A stretch of 64,000 bases of DNA from contig NC_056417.1 in assembly GCF_905147365.1 (NCBI RefSeq), positions 11,244,501 to 11,308,500 of the forward strand, read 5' to 3'. The stretch is from Aricia agestis. Taxonomy: Eukaryota > Arthropoda > Insecta > Lepidoptera > Lycaenidae. A program made the translations under genes and the position numbers. Below are positions 44,701 to 57,954 of the stretch, in pieces. Under the pieces are notes generated by a model. The model made no database searches, was not told the origin of the DNA, and saw only the letters and a program-made list of their open reading frames with translations. Position 1 is the first letter of the stretch, and each line of letters begins with the position of its first letter.

Positions 44701-47203
44701 TAAAAGGTTGTAAACACCTGTTTATTATCAAAAACGTACCTTATGCAGTGCTAACTAGGTTGACTTTTAAGTACTTGTGGTCAGATTGTCCTGTTTTGAT
44801 AATTTGTTAAGTCAAAGGTTCGGTCGAGCGTATGGAAATTAACGTTAATGTGTTTTAGTCCTTATTGATAGTATAGAGCTGTTTGGATTCGGTCGTAATT
44901 TCGAAAATGATAATTATTACTATTCGAATATTATACAGAGGTAAGGGCTGTTCTTGCCTTGAATAAAATAGGTTTCGAAACAGCTAGACTGATTAGATGA
45001 AAATTGACAAAGTTAGGGAAGACCAATGATATTATATGAAAAACGCAAGGGAAGACGGAAAGATAATATAATGGCACTTTTTTAATTGAGAAAAATGTAC
45101 GTTAATAACTCGCTATACATAACTATGGGCTCAGATTTTACGACAAAATGGAGTGCGAATTTTTTATTAAGAATAAAAATCTAATATAGATTTTTAAAAG
45201 TTTAAACACCCAATATAACTTTACGCTGTAGTTAGCAACTCAAAAACCAATAATTACCAACAAAACACATAATTACCGGTTACTAAAAAATAATTGCAAC
45301 GTCCAAAAAAATTCTAATCTATAACGCCTTTTATGTCGAGCAATAAATAACTTTTTGCGACGGTTATACCTCTAAATTATGGAGTCTATTATTACGTTGG
45401 ATTTTCCTAAACTTCTCAACTTCTCACATACTGTCGTATGTAAATAACAAAGTTATATAATGCTTGTGTGATAATACTGGTTATAGCATCACATAATATA
45501 TCAGATGACGGCATTTGCAAATATTCTTTCTCACATGTGTTTATTCTGCCTAATAAATTCTGAACAACATAGTATAAAATATATATTATATAATCAGTAT
45601 ATCATCTTGGAAATCGCCAAATCGGCGCGGGCCGGACCGCATACACAGTACATACAGTGGACAGTACACGTCATGAGTGTGATTTTAAATAATCTAAAGG
45701 CATATTATGTCGGGGAGCCGATTGTTTCGATCGAACTGATCGCAGGCCGACCTGATTCAACAGACTTTACAGAGGAAGGAACTTCTTGAAAGGATAACAA
45801 ACAATACATTGTAATTTGTCGCAGATACAGTGTAAAACTTGCATCTAAGCGAGTTTGATTTTAAAGACACTGAGTGTACTGTGCATGCTTATATTGTGGT
45901 GTCAAGTAATAAATTGTACAGAAACAGACATAATACGACATCATAATGGTTTAGGCAATTTATTATTTTTGGGATAAAATTGTTATTTGGAGATATTAAG
46001 CTGGATTATAATTTTTCATCTGTCAACTACTTAAAACTTGTTATTCTGATTAAAGGTTTATAGGTAATTTGTAGTAGATAAGGTATTATATAAGAAATAT
46101 TTGACGAGAAACTAAGATTGGTTGCTATATGAATATAAAATTTTCGATATCAGTGTCCGATTTTTTCAAATCGATACCCATATAGTACTACAGTTTAGAT
46201 CCAGTCTGAACTATATCAAAGAACAAAATGGTTTTAACGACAGATTTTTTTATTTTCTAACAACAACAAGTTTAAAGTTTATTCAACCGAAATTTTATCA
46301 AGACTGCATTAAAGCTGTGTAGACATTAATAAAAATAGTAGAATAAGGGTACCGGGATAAACAATGACTGCCGAAGCAACTTTCAAACCACTCAGATGAT
46401 GGACTGTTCTCGAAAGTGTGAAGCCAAGATAAAAGTGACGATTGTCAAACATGACATTACTCTTATCAGCATACCGGTCAGACTAGAATAATAAATGCAT
46501 ATCTTTCTACGAATATTTATTCCGCCCAAAACCGACGCGAGATAACAATAACTCGTGCGTTCAACCTTCGTTTAGACCAGGGTTGTCAACACTTTGTTGT
46601 GTTGATAAAAATATTAAATTAAGGGACAGTAATATTAAATAAAATTATGTTAGTGAAAAGGGTTTTCACCAAAGACTGCAAAAATATTATATGTAGATAT
46701 TTACGTATTTTAAGAAGGATAGTTTCCATTCCAGCAAACTGTTTATTATGACCAGACTATAATATTCTAGCGAAATATATTTTCTGTCAAATTCGGATAT
46801 AATTATGATAAATGATAATCACGATTAAATGTCTGTAGATTCGTTAATCAATAAATTTTACGATAAGGATTGTTTTTTAAAAAAGCTCGTTAACAATCAT
46901 ATAAAATCATAGTTGAACGATAAATCTATTTCTAGTTCCACTAAGTAATAAACATTATAAAATATTAACGTCTGCTACTGAGCAATGTTTGCTATTCCTA
47001 ATTCCAATAATACAAAAAATATAAAATAATAAGATTACTACATTGTAGTTTGTGGTAGCCCTACAGTTGTCACACGAGCCTCGCCCTAAACCTGCCGTGC
47101 CCACGCGCCGGTAGCATTACCATAGTCCATAGCCATAGTCGCCATAGCCGCGATCCCATTGTAATGGTGCCGGCTTTATCTGAACCCGTGAATAGTGGAC
47201 AGA
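41768..47203. other. Long AT-rich region, no gene recognised
   Basis: Probably intronic or 5' to the meteorin-like gene. A GC-richer island at about 42105-42330 has no frame above 40 codons. A 94-codon plus-strand frame at 45505-45789 has no recognisable motif and is not called. A missing short meteorin 5' exon could lie here. Confidence 0.4.
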
Positions 47204-47501
47204 CCATAAAGTTAATATACCTAGCGGAATAGAGCAACAATCTCGAGCTGTCAAACGAAACCAAAATTGATATACGTCTGTGTGTAAAAAATGTGTACGT
47301 ATACACTTACACAAGCATAATTGAACATGAATTCTATGAGATTAAACTGCCAACGTGCCGATAAGTGCCGACTGGACGTCAAAAAAAGGGTTCTGCTGTC
47401 ATGTATCACACGGCTCTTTTTCCCACGCAGTGATACTGTTAGTGACATCTCGTTTGCTCAGGCCTTTGGTTCTCTACTCCGCTAGGTATATTAACTTTAT
47501 G
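47204..47501. mobile_element. 298-bp MITE with TAAAGTTAATATACCTAG ends, copy 1
   Basis: The terminal arms are near-perfect inverted repeats ending ...CGCTAGGTATATTAACTTTA. It matches the copy at 57612-57912 along its whole length with scattered differences. Confidence 0.85.
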
Positions 47502-48417
47502 GGAAAGGCTTATAATACTCTAACTAGAGACTATAGAGCCTAGATAATTGCAGCTGTAATAATGTTCCGTATCTACAACTCTAGAATTGCAGTGGAATAG
47601 TGACGTTGGTTTCCCACAACTCATAATGGCTTCTCCTACCTCTTACATTTTGAAATTCAAAATCTCCAGCTATTGACTAATAATAATTGTATATCTTAGG
47701 GGTTCCCTCTGATCAATCAGTTTTTACTTTTTGTTATTACAATAAGTACAACCAAAACCTAAAACGCTGCAAATATAAAAATGTTTAATTTAATTTCATC
47801 ATGCTGTAGAGACAGTAATATCACTAACAGCGCCTAGTTTTAAAATCTTCGAAAACGAAATTATTGGGTTATTCCAAATTGAAACAATTTTTCAAAATAA
47901 CAAAGAACTAAAGTCGAAACTTCATTTTTATATTTTAGGTTACTTAAATAATATTATGTACGAGACACGAGTAACTAAGTACATATGTATCAGTTATCGG
48001 CTCGTCGTTTTCAACAAGCGAGATCCTATAAGTTATAACTTATAAGTAATTATAACTCAAGACTTTAACCCTGTCGCTATAAAGAATTACCATTAAACAA
48101 ACATCTATTATTGTTATTATAATATCCCATTTTAATGAGGCACTTAGTTATTAAATTGACAACTAATTAATAAATAAAGCCATAATGACATATTATTTTT
48201 AATTCCTAACAAATGAACAATTAATAATAACTAATAAGTCATTTGAATAATGATCTTCGATTTTAAGAATGACCTTTGTTTTTTTAAAGAGGCACGCTTC
48301 TTTTGATAAGAACTTAGGTATATGTTCTATAAGATGATATAATATAGAAAGCTGTCCTAAAACTAAGTAACTGTCGTATAGAAAATAAAGCTGCCCTCAA
48401 TCCAAGCGCCCGTAGGT

Positions 48418-48632
48418 AGCTCTGCGGGGCTAAAATGGTCACATTTAGCAATTCTTCTCAATCAATTCAGCAAATGAATTGTCAAAACTGCCAAACTGAC
48501 AAATGTCAAATCAGTACAAAAATACAGAAATGAATTGCAAGCAGAGTTGCATTTTGCGATTTTAGAAAAATGATTCATATTATGATTCATATCATGATTC
48601 TTCAAAGCGACCATTTTAGCCCCGCAGAACTC
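48418..48632. mobile_element. MITE with CTGCGGGGCTAAAATGG ends
   Basis: CTCTGCGGGGCTAAAATGGT is matched by GACCATTTTAGCCCCGCAGA on the right; about 215 bp, non-coding. Confidence 0.75.
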
Positions 48633-49185
48633 TATGTAGAGCATTATGAAACGAGATAAAATCAATTTCAAGTCGGACATGGAAATTGTGGCCAGTCTCC
48701 AACCGTTTACAAGATTTATAAACGACCCACACAGACAACAGCACACACAGACACAACACACACAAGGAAACACAAAATAACACAAGTCACAAGGAAATAA
48801 AAAGTTTTTAGGACAACCAAATGAGTGATTGCTTGCACATTGTCGTGACTGTAACATTATGGATGCGTCTCGATACTGCTTTACTTTTAATGCGTTTGCA
48901 TTATGTATGTACACGAGAAACATTCGACGGCGTATCTTGAAGATAAAGAAAGGAGGCTTTCCAACGAAGTACGATATAAAATTATTGTTACAATACTATT
49001 GAGAAAAATATTTCATAGCTTATATGCTACCACCTACGCGAACCACAACGCTACGCTACGCTTTTCTCCATTGTTGCTCTATCTATTGAATAATATGGTA
49101 TTTTTCTCGTTTCTAAAAATGAAATAGAGGGGTAGATATTTAATAATAATAATAATTTATTACCCACCACAATTATAATACAACT

Positions 49186-49314
49186 AGCTGTCCCGGTGAA
49201 CTACGTGTCACTTTAATACCTTCCCTGGACTTCTACAAATATTTTAAGACTAAAATTAGCCCAATCTATTCAGCCGTTTTCGAGTTTTAGCATTACTAAC
49301 ACAATTGAAAATCC

Positions 49315-49316
<2 letters not shown>
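49186..49316. mobile_element. Non-LTR (RTE-like) retroposon end
   Basis: Starts AACTAGCTGTCCCGGTGAAC and contains AATCTATTCAGCCGTTTTCG; it abuts the TA microsatellite. Same family as 30518-30790. Confidence 0.5.

Positions 49317-49374
<58 letters not shown>
49317..49374. repeat. (TA)n microsatellite
   Basis: About 27 uninterrupted TA units. Confidence 0.98.
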
Positions 49375-49377
<3 letters not shown>

Positions 49378-52300
49378 AAAACAGGGTTACAATTAGAAAT
49401 CAAAATTAATGTAAAAATAAACTTAATTTAAACACATCAAGTCTCAACTTAATAGCCTTATCTTGGTGGTCCTAATTTTACAGTAATTAATTTCACCACC
49501 AGGAATTAGACGCGCTTTCGGGGGAAAGGACAAATCCAATTAGTATTGGTCTAGTATCATAGTTTTTTTTTTACTAAATTCATTGCACCTAAAACCAAAG
49601 TTATAGCAAGTTCTTACCAACAAGTGTAAGTGTTACCCTCGAATCAACAGTTGTGTTTATAAGACACCACGTTAATAGCTGTAGGTTCATGTCAATTTTT
49701 ATTATTAAAGTACAAGGCCGTATCGTGACGAACAATTCAGTGTAACACGCTCTAATGTTTTGTCTCGGGCCACGATAATGAGATAGCCTTAAGCGAAATA
49801 CTCGTTTTAAGCATAACTTAGCTCTATCTCGATAGCATTACTTATGTTTTATTTCTATTCTGTTTAAGGTCAGAATAAATGGAGCATGATATAGAAATAA
49901 ATTATATTAGCGAATACAACGGCTTTTTACTAAGTTATATTAAAAATGCCATCAAAAGTAAAAATCTGGTACGTAGATATAATTTTCAATAAGAGGCTGT
50001 GAAAAAATCTGTAAGAGAACCTGATATTTTTACCCCCATTACGCCTTTCTCTCCTTAATAATGTCCATATATCACTATATTTCTCCTCTCTCCTTTGTTA
50101 TAGTTTTATTAAGCCTACACGGTGTCAACGTTTGGGGACAATGGAGGCTGCATGGTATGCAACAATGGGCGCGCGCACGTGCGTCCATTGTGTCCGTATA
50201 CGCAAGATTTACGCCGCGCAAGGGTTAATCTGTACGACATATTTTAAATTTTATGTAATTCATAATTTTCCTTAGATATTATGACATCGCTTTCTAAAAT
50301 TGAATTTTCTATTTATAAATTAATTACCGTTTTCATATCTTGTTGCAAAGTCTTTATTTTGTTAAAATATAGGTGCCTTATGTTATGGCTTTTGTCCGTA
50401 GCATTGTTCTTGTAAAGACAGTATTAAATACCTTTACAATAATGATTGAAGACGCAGCATGAGGCAAGTATGAAGTACGTCAGTGAAAAAGTATGTAGTT
50501 TTCTAGCTTGGCTTGTACTCTGATCTATCATGCATCAGCTCTACCTAATATAAAGATATAAAAAGTCTTATTCGATAGAAAATTCGGTCGTTATTTGACC
50601 ATATAGGCGTATAGTCGTTCCCTGGCTGGTCGCGATGATTCGTCCTGATTGTATAATGGCGGCGTGGGCGCCCCTCCGTCGACGCGTCACAAATCAAAAA
50701 CTAAACCATTTTATTAACCGATAGCCCAATCTAACGACAAACTAATGTTTGATGTTAGAAAACTAATATTTATTTTATAACCTCCGCCATAATTACAACC
50801 ATAAATTGGTATTGCCGTACAATTTTATAATACGGCTTATTTGTGATTATAAATCGTTTTCGTTACTAAGTATGGATTTAAAAGTTGTTTTGGTAAGTCC
50901 ACTATGAGTGGTAACTGCTTTTGGATTATAAAATATATCTTTGCCTATTCTGTGTACATTTTTATACTTTTGGTCAAATAACTTATGAGAGTTTTGTGTG
51001 TGTTTATTAAAAGTAGAGTCCAAAACCTTTTAAACGCTAATTGAACTTACTTTCAACTGAACTTACTTTAAAAAAAAATATGTATATATTGTTTTTTTTT
51101 TACTTATAAATATTTACATTGTTTTGTTAAAAAGACTTAGAACATATTTATAGTAGTATGTCTGTAGTAATATCAAATATGTCATTAGCTGGTTAAAATA
51201 AGTACTTACTTAATTAAATATTGTTTCCTAGTATTTATGTGCATGATGGAAGAGACTGGTCTCCACGACACAGGGAATCCTAGTGTGGAGATCAGAGTTT
51301 GTGTAAGATTAGCGTGTAAGTTTCTTTAAGCGAAATAAAGATTTTGTTTATTTGTTTCTAAACATTTATTATCCCCTAACTCCTGGAAAAAAATCAGAAA
51401 TAATATTTTTATCATAATTTTAAACTAATCTTCAGAATACAAAATTTACAATAACAATATGTACAGAAACTTAGGTAAAAATAATTTAATGATGGTAATA
51501 ATTTGAATTAAAAAACTAATAATTTACGAGTTATGACATTTTATTAAAAAAAAATTGTTGCGATTCGCCGTTTGGTAGATTTCTTATTCGACTTTCAGAG
51601 AGTGTTTACTTTAAGTTTCTGACTTACAAGCTATTTCTTACACGTCATTCTAATATGTTTCATAACCAGTGTTCACTGCTAAGCCACCTGTATAAACATG
51701 GCTAGACACTGATTGGTTGCTTCATGACCATATTGAACGTATCGATAATTACAATATACACCTGTGGATGATACATTATACAACTATTTGATTGAACAAC
51801 GGAAGCGAAGATAGGTTGACTAGGGGAAGGAATGTGTATAAGGTTCTTTAATAGTAGGGGAGAGTGCTATTCGTGTTACCCGAGTGTCATGGAGACCTGT
51901 AGTTTTTTAGATTAGGTAAGACTAATAAAAAATAAGAGCGTTTTTTATTTCAGCGGTGGATTCAGAAACTGCAGCCATTTTAAAGTTATGAAAAAGAAAA
52001 TAAATTAAAAAAAAGTAATTTTCTAAATTTAGAAAATTGCTTTTTAGGTAAATTATAACAAGATTTTAGACAACAAGGACTATATTATTTAGTTGAGTGC
52101 AACATAAAATATTTGCAAAGCTTAGTTAGGAAAATATTAAGCTTTATTTTTCTATGTTTTAAAATGTCTCTACAGGCTTACCTACCTTACATTTAAATCG
52201 TCAGTGCTTTATATGGAAGCTTCTTTGGGGTATGCTAAGCATCCCCCCTATCTTAATCTGACCGATCCGATTATATTTCAATCCTTCAAAATAACTTTTT

Positions 52301-52761
52301 TTAAACCAACCACGTGAGAAATCTGATTTCTATACCATGATAACTAGACACAATATGTCGCGAAATCCCTTCTTCCCCTCCCCTTCTATAAGCATAGCTT
52401 ATTATCATGCAGTGATTTTTTATATCTGAATGTAAATAAAAAGTCAAACTCTACCAAATTAATGAGCCAATTTCCCGTTTATTATACTTAAGTTTATTCA
52501 TGATTTCATAAGAAGTCGATGATCAATTAATGAAGATCGATCTAAATTATTTCAAACGCAAAGTATCCAGTCTAGTTTCTACCTTCTCAAAACTTTTAGG
52601 CTCTATTATTAACTATTATATCACATTTTATGACTATAGACAACGGATTTTCATTCTCAATAATAAATTAATCTTAGCATCGACTATTAACTTTATAAGA
52701 AGACGTTAAATCCCAGAAAAACCGACATAAAAGGTGTCGGTGAGAAATGTAGTCGATTTAT
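49375..52761. other. AT-rich region, no gene recognised
   Basis: GC-richer patches near 50150-50220 and 50610-50695 have no open frame of note. No repeats of the families seen elsewhere were found. Confidence 0.45.
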
Positions 52762-53061
52762 TTAATGGGTATCGTATGACAAATGTTTTATTAATATACC
52801 TATTGATTTAAAAAGTACGGTTGACAACACGATCTGGCAATGTTTAGTTCCTACGGCTATGAAGATACAGTCTAAAATGTACGTTGGACTCATCTTCTTG
52901 TGATGGCGCTTAAGTATGGTCGGCAGCATGGCCTGGCAATATTCAGTTCTTATTGCTAAGAAAATAAGGTCTATAATATACTCTGGACTCATCATGTTTA
53001 TGGTGGCGCTTGAGTGGGCACACATGTTACAGCGGCGCCTGCACACATGTACCGCAGACAA
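52762..53061 (-). CDS. Hypothetical 99-aa frame with an in-frame 33-codon tandem repeat
   Basis: Two units 99 bp apart encode the related segments MSPEYIIDLIFLAIRTEY and MSPTYILDCIFIAVGTKH, followed by CQAMLPTIL and CQIVLSTVL. Conservation is better in the protein than in the DNA by eye. No family is recognised. No promoter or splice context was seen, and it could equally be a decaying minisatellite or an exon of an unseen gene. The call is weak. Confidence 0.25.
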   Translation of the reverse strand: MSAVHVCRRRCNMCAHSSATINMMSPEYIIDLIFLAIRTEYCQAMLPTILKRHHKKMSPTYILDCIFIAVGTKHCQIVLSTVLFKSIGILIKHLSYDTH

Positions 53062-53435
53062 TATTTTTCGACCTTATAGCCATAATAGATCGAAAAGACT
53101 ATGTCGCGTCGCCGACCTTATTGTCGTAAATTAAAACCACCTACAGATGACCTAAGCTTTTTTTATCTGTGACAATTTTAAACGGTCTTTTTTGGTCGTT
53201 AATCAGAGGTTTTTTCTTTATCTACTCTACGTGTCTTTATAGTCAATGCCGTTAGTATTTTGTAGCACGTGTTTGTCGAGACTTTAGACTCTGGACTCTA
53301 CAGTCCAAACTATAAAGTCTGTACCCTCGAGCGTATTAGAAACGCTAGAGTCTAATAGTCTCTGGAGCCTCGAGTCAAATTTTTTTCATACATGAAATAC
53401 CTGTATACTGTAGGTATAGATATTTAATATTACTT

Positions 53436-53562
53436 AGGGCCTGTTTCACCACTTCCTGATAAATGCCGGATAAGCTGTTCACCACTTAACTTGACAGATA
53501 GAGTATGGAGAATCTGTCAAAAAAGTTGTGAATAGCCTATCCAGCACTTTAATCAGGAAGTT
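53436..53562. mobile_element. Palindromic MITE, copy 5, right end damaged
   Basis: The left end is full; the right end stops after AATCAGGAAG and lacks the terminal GTGAAACAGG. Confidence 0.8.
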
Positions 53563-54987
53563 GTTTTGTCCATCAGCACTTTCTAGTCGAGTTTTTTTTA
53601 AATGTTCTTACCAATATCGATGCAGGAAATGTGAAAGAAAACTAGTAACTTAGAAAATTGCTTGTGAAATACAATTCTATAAAATTCCCATCAAATCCTT
53701 GTCCTCATTTTTTACAAGCCCGAATGTAAAATTTATCCTGAAATCTGCACTCATGGCCTTGTGCCCATGTGTGAACGCAAACAAGTGCTTTAATTAGCTT
53801 TTGATAAATGTGTTATTAAAAAGTCATTAAAGTTAAGTAACTTATTGCCTTACTTATTAATTAAGTTGTAAGATGTTACTTCTTTCGCTGTAGGTCTAAG
53901 TGTTAACTAATTAACTTAAATTTGAATTAAGTGCTAATAAAAAGTGTATGAATATTCAATATTAATTAATTAAACATCGCGTTTTAGGCTTTTAAATAAA
54001 TATAAGATTAGTAATTTACTTTCTTCATTCTAAAATTAGTTGATACTAATCTTGTTTCTTTGATAAGAAATTAAAAGCTAAACATTAACGAAAAAAAAGA
54101 AAATGGTGTCAAAACAACTGTTCAACAAATGTTTAGTTTTTTGTGGTAAGACCGTAAGTATTTACTTATTAACCTATAGCATATAAAATTAGTTATCTAC
54201 TTTAGGCATATTTTACATCACATCAAGTTCTGATTTTAAGGTAAACCCAAAGGTCCGCTACGCACAACCGGTCAAGATTGTATCAAAGTATGTTAATTTC
54301 CGAGTTATTTTTATAATATCAGCAAAAAACTCCGCCGTAAGTCGTAACCGGGTAAAAATTGCGCGTTTGTTGCAATTTCACAAGTATGTAATTATGGCGA
54401 CATAACATAAAGCTACCGTCAGTAGAATTGCACTATAAGCGATTTTAATGCGGCGTACGAGTTATGAATGTTCTTATAATTTGAACTTTCGTAATTGCGC
54501 GGTTAAGCGTCTGTTATGATGTTTGTTGAACGCGCAACAAAGTTATTTGGAACAATTTTAGTTTCAGGTTTATGGTAATATTCATTTACCTAAACACTTT
54601 AACGAATTCTTTGAAATCCGTTATCACTTTTGAAAATCGGCCAATTTTAGAAGCTCATAGCGAGGCAATGATTGGAGATAGATACAAAGTGTAAAGGACG
54701 AAGTTGTAGAGAATTTAATTAACTTTTATTATGTAGTAGAAGAGAATTTCGTACGAAGCACCGATTTTGTTGAGTAAGCAAAAAACCAAAAAACGGGACT
54801 TTCTTTGCCCTCCCCTCCCTCGGGTTCACCTCGGAGGGGTCAGGACTTTTAGTATGTTCCTCCTTCTCCTCCTAACTACTCTAAACAAAGTACCAAAGTT
54901 AAAATTTCTGCTTTCGACTTTTCCAAGCAGACTCCCATTTTGGGTATTCGTTTACTAGGCTATATATCTACTGAGCATTTTGTTTTA
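53563..54987. other. AT-rich region, no gene recognised
   Basis: A 63-codon plus-strand frame at 54767 has no motif. Nothing else was seen. Confidence 0.45.
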
Positions 54988-55172
54988 GGCTGGTTTTATA
55001 GTTAAGCGTTTCGGCAGCGCCGTTGGAGCGCCGCGCGTTCGAAGATGTATGGGGGTAGTAGTAGCGTTTTAAAGTCGCGCGCTTGAGCAGCACCGTCCGT
55101 CCATACGTTTGTTACAGCTTTGAACGCGCGCGCTCCAACGGCGCTGCGAAACGCATAACTATAAAACCAGCC
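54988..55172. mobile_element. Fold-back MITE with TTA target duplication
   Basis: 185 bp. Ends GGCTGGTTTTATAGTTAAGC and its complement; TTA at 54985-54987 and 55173-55175. The arms are GC-rich (GCGCCGTTGGAGCGC). Confidence 0.85.
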
Positions 55173-55181
55173 TTAGGGTCA

Positions 55182-55329
55182 GGGGCCGTACCACGAAAAC
55201 GTTTTGAGACTCAAAAAATCGTACGAAAATGCCGCTACTACTCTAACAAACGTGAAATGACGTTGTTAGAACAGGACGCGGCATTTTCGTCCGATTGTTT
55301 GAGTCTCAATATTGTGTCGTAGTAGGCCT
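55182..55329. mobile_element. GGGGCCGTACCAC-type MITE, copy 2
   Basis: Same ends and the TTTTGAGACTCAAA arm as 22005-22144; directly followed by another MITE. Confidence 0.8.
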
Positions 55330-55458
55330 ACTGTTTCACTATAGTTCTGATAAAGTGCCTAATAGGCTATTCACAACTTTTTTGACAGATTCTCCATACT
55401 TGATTTATCAAGTTAATTGGTGGATAGCCTTATCAGGAAGTGGTGAAACAGGCCCTTA
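55330..55458. mobile_element. Palindromic MITE, copy 6
   Basis: The left end is eroded (CTGTTTCACTATAGTTCTGA); the right end GTGGTGAAACAGGCCC is intact. Confidence 0.8.
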
Positions 55459-55465
55459 ATGTCGA

Positions 55466-55640
55466 AAGTCTAAACACACTATGCCGAATTTCCGCGGCGG
55501 AAGTTCGGCTTGATTCCGAGTGTTATGTATTTTAAATTACCGATGACACACCATGCCGAAATTCCGTTATGCGTTTTACATTGTCTAAACACACTATGCT
55601 GAACTTACGCCGCGGAAATTCGGCGTGTGTTTAGACACTT
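55466..55640. mobile_element. Inverted-repeat element with TCTAAACACAC arms
   Basis: GTCTAAACACACTATGCCGA occurs at the left and, in changed form, internally (about 55583), with the reverse complement GTGTGTTTAGAC at the right end. It may be a MITE with a partial internal duplication. Confidence 0.6.
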
Positions 55641-55735
55641 ACATCGTAAATTGCACGAAAAATAAGTTATCGGAAAGCAGCTCCATTGTCAGCAAATGCC
55701 TCCGCAAACTATTTATTTGACTTTAATATCATAGC

Positions 55736-55780
55736 AACTGGGTTTTATTAAAATAGCTTCTATTTTAATAAAACCCAGTT
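55736..55780. repeat. Perfect 21-bp hairpin with 3-base loop
   Basis: Arms 55736-55756 and 55760-55780 are exact complements (core GGGTTTTATTAAAAT), loop CTT. Confidence 0.95.
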
Positions 55781-56083
55781 TATTCATGAAACTACATAAC
55801 CGTTCATCATATCCCCAAATTGCATAAAAATAAAATAATGGTAAAACTCTCCGAATTTCTCAGCTGAAATTGTTTTCATTCCCATGATCCTGTCAAATAT
55901 CTCGTGTTATCAGCCATGTAAATATATACAGTTTTGATAATGGCCATCGCCGATAGCAGTTCGGCTTTCACGCAAAACGTGGGATATTTGAGATATTACA
56001 AATAAAATTATGTGATAAGTTTTCACACGCTCTTATAAGATTATGTTTTCACATGAGTTTGTTTACAGATTTGCATTTAAAAC

Positions 56084-56620
56084 TAGCTCATCCGGCAAAC
56101 GTTGTTTTTCCATATATTTTTTAGGGTTTCGTACCCAAAGGGTAAAAACGGGACCCTATTACTAAGACTTCGTTGTCTGTCCGTCTGTCCGACTGTCCGT
56201 CTGTCCGTCTGTCTGTCCATCTGTCTGTCTCCAGGCTGTAACTCAAGAACCGCTATAGCTAGACTTCTGAAATTTTCACAGATTGTGTATATTTGTTGCC
56301 GCTATAACAACAAATACTAAAAATAAAATAAAGTTAATATTTAAGGGGGGGCTCCCATACAACAAACGTGATTTTATTGGCCTTTATTTTGAAATATGCT
56401 TGAGGAAAATCTTTCTGCGCGTTATCAATTATCATATAGACATTTTCATAGCATGATGTTCTTTGCAGAACCTCCAACTTTCATACAAACTCCGATAATG
56501 CAATTATGTACTGTTTGGTCTGCTTCAAAGTTATTTCGGGTCCAAAAAAATCACAGAGTGAGTCCAGCCATTTCAGAAGACTTTGTTAACAAGCAACGCG
56601 ATACGAGAATTTTATAGGTC
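56084..56620 (+). mobile_element. Dispersed repeat with (TGTC)n and GTTTCGTACCCAAAGGG
   Basis: Starts CTAGCTCATCCGGCAAACG, then GGGTTTCGTACCCAAAGGGT and a TGTC microsatellite (56174-56230). It resembles RTE-like non-LTR remnants of insects (from memory). The short open frames within are not convincing. Confidence 0.45.
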
Positions 56621-57045
56621 AAGTTGGAAAGTTAATTTTCTATTATTTTAATTTTTGACTCATTTTCCTATAAGAAAGTCTTTTTTAAGCATAATATATT
56701 TTTAATTAAATATCTGACTTTTGTACTATTGCAATATTATTTTTATTGTCATTGAATAAAACAAGACAGTTCAAATCTTATATTTAAACTGGTGCTTACA
56801 AAATATTAATTGCATCTGAGTAGAATTCATAGCAATATTTACTGCTATAAAAATAGTCACAGAATCATCTAGTATGTTTGTGTTGTCACTCTGTTATCAC
56901 TTATCACGCTGGTCATATGTGACAGGTGTCAAAACTGTCAATCGTCTGTGTCAATATGTCAGTGCGATATAGGGCACGAGTACGACTCGCGGGCGCATTG
57001 AGTTTGCGTTTCTAAGAACACGTGCCCCGGCGAAAATCGTGTCAG

Positions 57046-57372
57046 TTTTTTTTTTATGAAACAAGGGGGTAAACGGGCAAACGGGTCACCTGATGGAAAG
57101 CAACTTCCGTCGCCCATGGACATTCGCAGCATCAGAAGAGCTGCAAGTGCGTTGCCGGTCTTTTAAGAGGGAATAAGGTAATAGGGGAGGGTAGGGAAGG
57201 GAATAGTTGAGGGTAGGGAAGGGAATAGGGTAGGGGTTAGGGGATTGGGCCTCCGGTAAACTCACTCACTCGGCGAAACACAGCGCAAGCGCTGTTTCAC
57301 GCCGGTTTTCTGTAAGAACGTGGTATTTATCCGGTCGAGCCGGCCCATTCGAAGCATGGCTCTCCCACGTAT
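57046..57372 (-). mobile_element. SINE-like poly(A)-ended repeat, copy 3
   Basis: T-run at 57046-57055, the GGGAAGGGAATAG-rich centre, and the GGCTCTCCCACGTAT end; the same layout as 10657-10974. Confidence 0.85.
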
Positions 57373-57411
57373 ATATATATTTTCTTTAAATTGAAACATA
57401 AACTTGGATAT

Positions 57412-57554
57412 TAAAAGCCTGTTTCACCACTTCCTAATAAAGTGCCGGATAGGCTACCCACAACAATTTTGACAGATTCTCCATACTTTATCTGTCAAGT
57501 TAAGTGGTGGATAGCCTATCTGGCACTTATCAGGAAGTGGTGAAACAGGCCCTA
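57412..57554. mobile_element. Palindromic MITE, copy 7
   Basis: Both ends are present (GCCTGTTTCACCACTTCC and its complement), length about 143 bp. Confidence 0.9.
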
Positions 57555-57611
57555 AGTTATGTTTCTTTTAATTTTGTCGTCTATGTAATCGTATCTGAGA
57601 GAGAGTACCAA

Positions 57612-57912
57612 GCATAAAGTTAATATACCTAGCAGAATAGAGCAACAATCTCGAGCTGTCAAACGAAACCGAAATTGGTTTCGTCTGTGTGTAAAAATAT
57701 TATGTGTACGTATACACTTACACAAGCATGATTGAGCATGATTTCTATGATATTAAATTGTCAACGTGCGGCACGTGCCGACTGGACGTCAAAAAAAGAG
57801 TGCTGCTGTCATGTATCACACGTCTCTTTTTACCACGCAGTGTTACTGATAGTGACATCTCTCTTGCTCAGGCCTTTGTTTCTCTATTCCGCTAGGTATA
57901 TTAACTTTATGG
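57612..57912. mobile_element. 298-bp MITE, copy 2
   Basis: Same arms as 47204-47501 (CATAAAGTTAATATACCTAG) and the same inner block GACTGGACGTCAAAAAAAG. Confidence 0.9.
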
Positions 57913-57954
57913 TACCAAGACACTACCAAATTCTTACAACGGTTATTTACTAGA

